DNA from: Nitrospirae bacterium GWC2_56_14
Lineage (GTDB): Bacteria; Nitrospirota; UBA9217
DNA length: 6,885 nucleotides
Direction of reading: 5' to 3'
Assembly (NCBI GenBank): GCA_001803705.1
Contig: MHDY01000106.1
Location: 1-6,885, forward strand
The position numbers and the translations under genes were made by a program. The notes below the pieces were generated by a model. The model saw only the letters and a program-made list of their open reading frames with translations. It had not been told where the DNA came from and made no database searches. This document shows, piece by piece, positions 6,342-6,885 of this stretch; position 1 is the first letter of the stretch, and the number at the start of each line of letters is the position of its first letter.

Positions 6342-6885
6342 TCAAAGCGCCCGCAGTGCTTCCGTGGGGTCTTTCCTGCTGGCATGAAGAGCCGGGTAGA
6401 GGCTGGCCAGAATACCGAGCAGCAGGGAAAGACTGATCGACCCGATGGCTATGGTGCTGTCCCACACAACGGCGGCATTCTTGCTTTCCGCCATGTAGGG
6501 GAGAGCCAGGGTCGCCCCGCCCATTCCGGCGGCGTACCCGAGCCCCCCCGCCAGCAGGCTGACGAAGGCGGCCTCCAGCAGGATGATCCGCATGATGTGT
6601 GAGCGGCGGAAGCCTATGGCGCGGAACACGCCGATCTCGGTGGTCCGTTCGTTGACGCTCCCCATCATGGTCACGAATACGATCAGCGAACCGATGAAGA
6701 CAACAACGCCGGCAATGGCGAAGGAAAAATTGCGGAACTGGTCGAGCGCGTGGAGACGCGAGGCGACGACCTGCTGGATGGCGGACACCCGGGCCTCGGG
6801 GAGCTTCTCGGCGATCTGCGTGACCATATCGCCAATGGGGCAGCCGGAGCAGAGCGCCGCCACTTCCACCAGGGTGATCTTCCCC
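6342..6885 (-). CDS. FtsX/MacB-type ABC transporter permease, N-terminus outside the window
   Basis: Only the last 180 residues are present; the frame stays open to the right edge, so a GTG at 6869 is not a real start. Counting from the edge, residues 1-50 are the end of an extracytoplasmic domain and include C12 and C15 in CSGCP. Three membrane helices follow at about 53-77, 98-120 and 144-165. This is the C-terminal FtsX core of LolC/LolE/MacB-type permeases. Between the first two helices lies the cytoplasmic coupling segment NERTTEIGVFRAIGFRR, which docks on the ATPase. The C-terminus, KDPTEALRAL, is also typical of the family. The gene ends 55 bases before the ATPase start, so the two should form one transporter. 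The Cys-x-x-Cys motif is unusual for MacB or LolCE and hints at metal or redox chemistry in the periplasm (inference). Substrate unknown. Confidence 0.92.
   Translation of the reverse strand, partial: GKITLVEVAALCSGCPIGDMVTQIAEKLPEARVSAIQQVVASRLHALDQFRNFSFAIAGVVVFIGSLIVFVTMMGSVNERTTEIGVFRAIGFRRSHIMRIILLEAAFVSLLAGGLGYAAGMGGATLALPYMAESKNAAVVWDSTIAIGSISLSLLLGILASLYPALHASRKDPTEALRAL

Noticed and set aside
6287..6385. N-terminal extension of the ABC ATPase to an ATG at 6385
   Set aside because: The extra 33 residues do not fit the family and overlap the permease gene. AAAGGA before the ATG at 6286 gives a standard start.

Overview
The window looks like chromosome of a Desulfuromonadales/Geobacter-type deltaproteobacterium. 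This is an inference from the very long multi-sensor kinase (PAS, PocR and GAF domains in one chain), the REC-PAS partner, the style of the PAS linkers and a moderate G+C content. No marker gene fixes the species. Every gene I can support is on the minus strand, so the biological order runs from position 6885 down to 1.

Right end (6885-5570): the tail of an FtsX/MacB-type ABC permease is followed 55 bases later by its ATPase, a complete 238-residue LolD/MacB-class protein. The permease fragment has an unusual Cys-x-x-Cys motif in its extracytoplasmic part. Middle (5569-5022): a lone tRNA-Gly(GCC) gene forms a self-contained unit with its own promoter and a strong intrinsic terminator. It separates the transporter operon from the signalling operon.

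Left part (5021-1): a two-gene signalling operon. The first gene encodes a 1315-residue, apparently soluble sensor histidine kinase: coiled coil, three PAS domains, a PocR domain with four cysteines, two GAF domains, then a dimerisation/H-box and ATPase core. It has no receiver of its own. The second gene starts inside the last codons of the kinase gene (11-base overlap) and begins with a receiver domain followed by at least two PAS domains, then leaves the window. The simplest reading is that the kinase integrates several cytoplasmic signals and phosphorylates the receiver of the next protein. The output of that protein lies outside the window.

I see no mobile element, CRISPR array, phage gene or clearly new system. 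The points most worth following are the domain architecture of the kinase with its PocR cysteines, the coupled REC-PAS-PAS partner, and the Cys-x-x-Cys permease.
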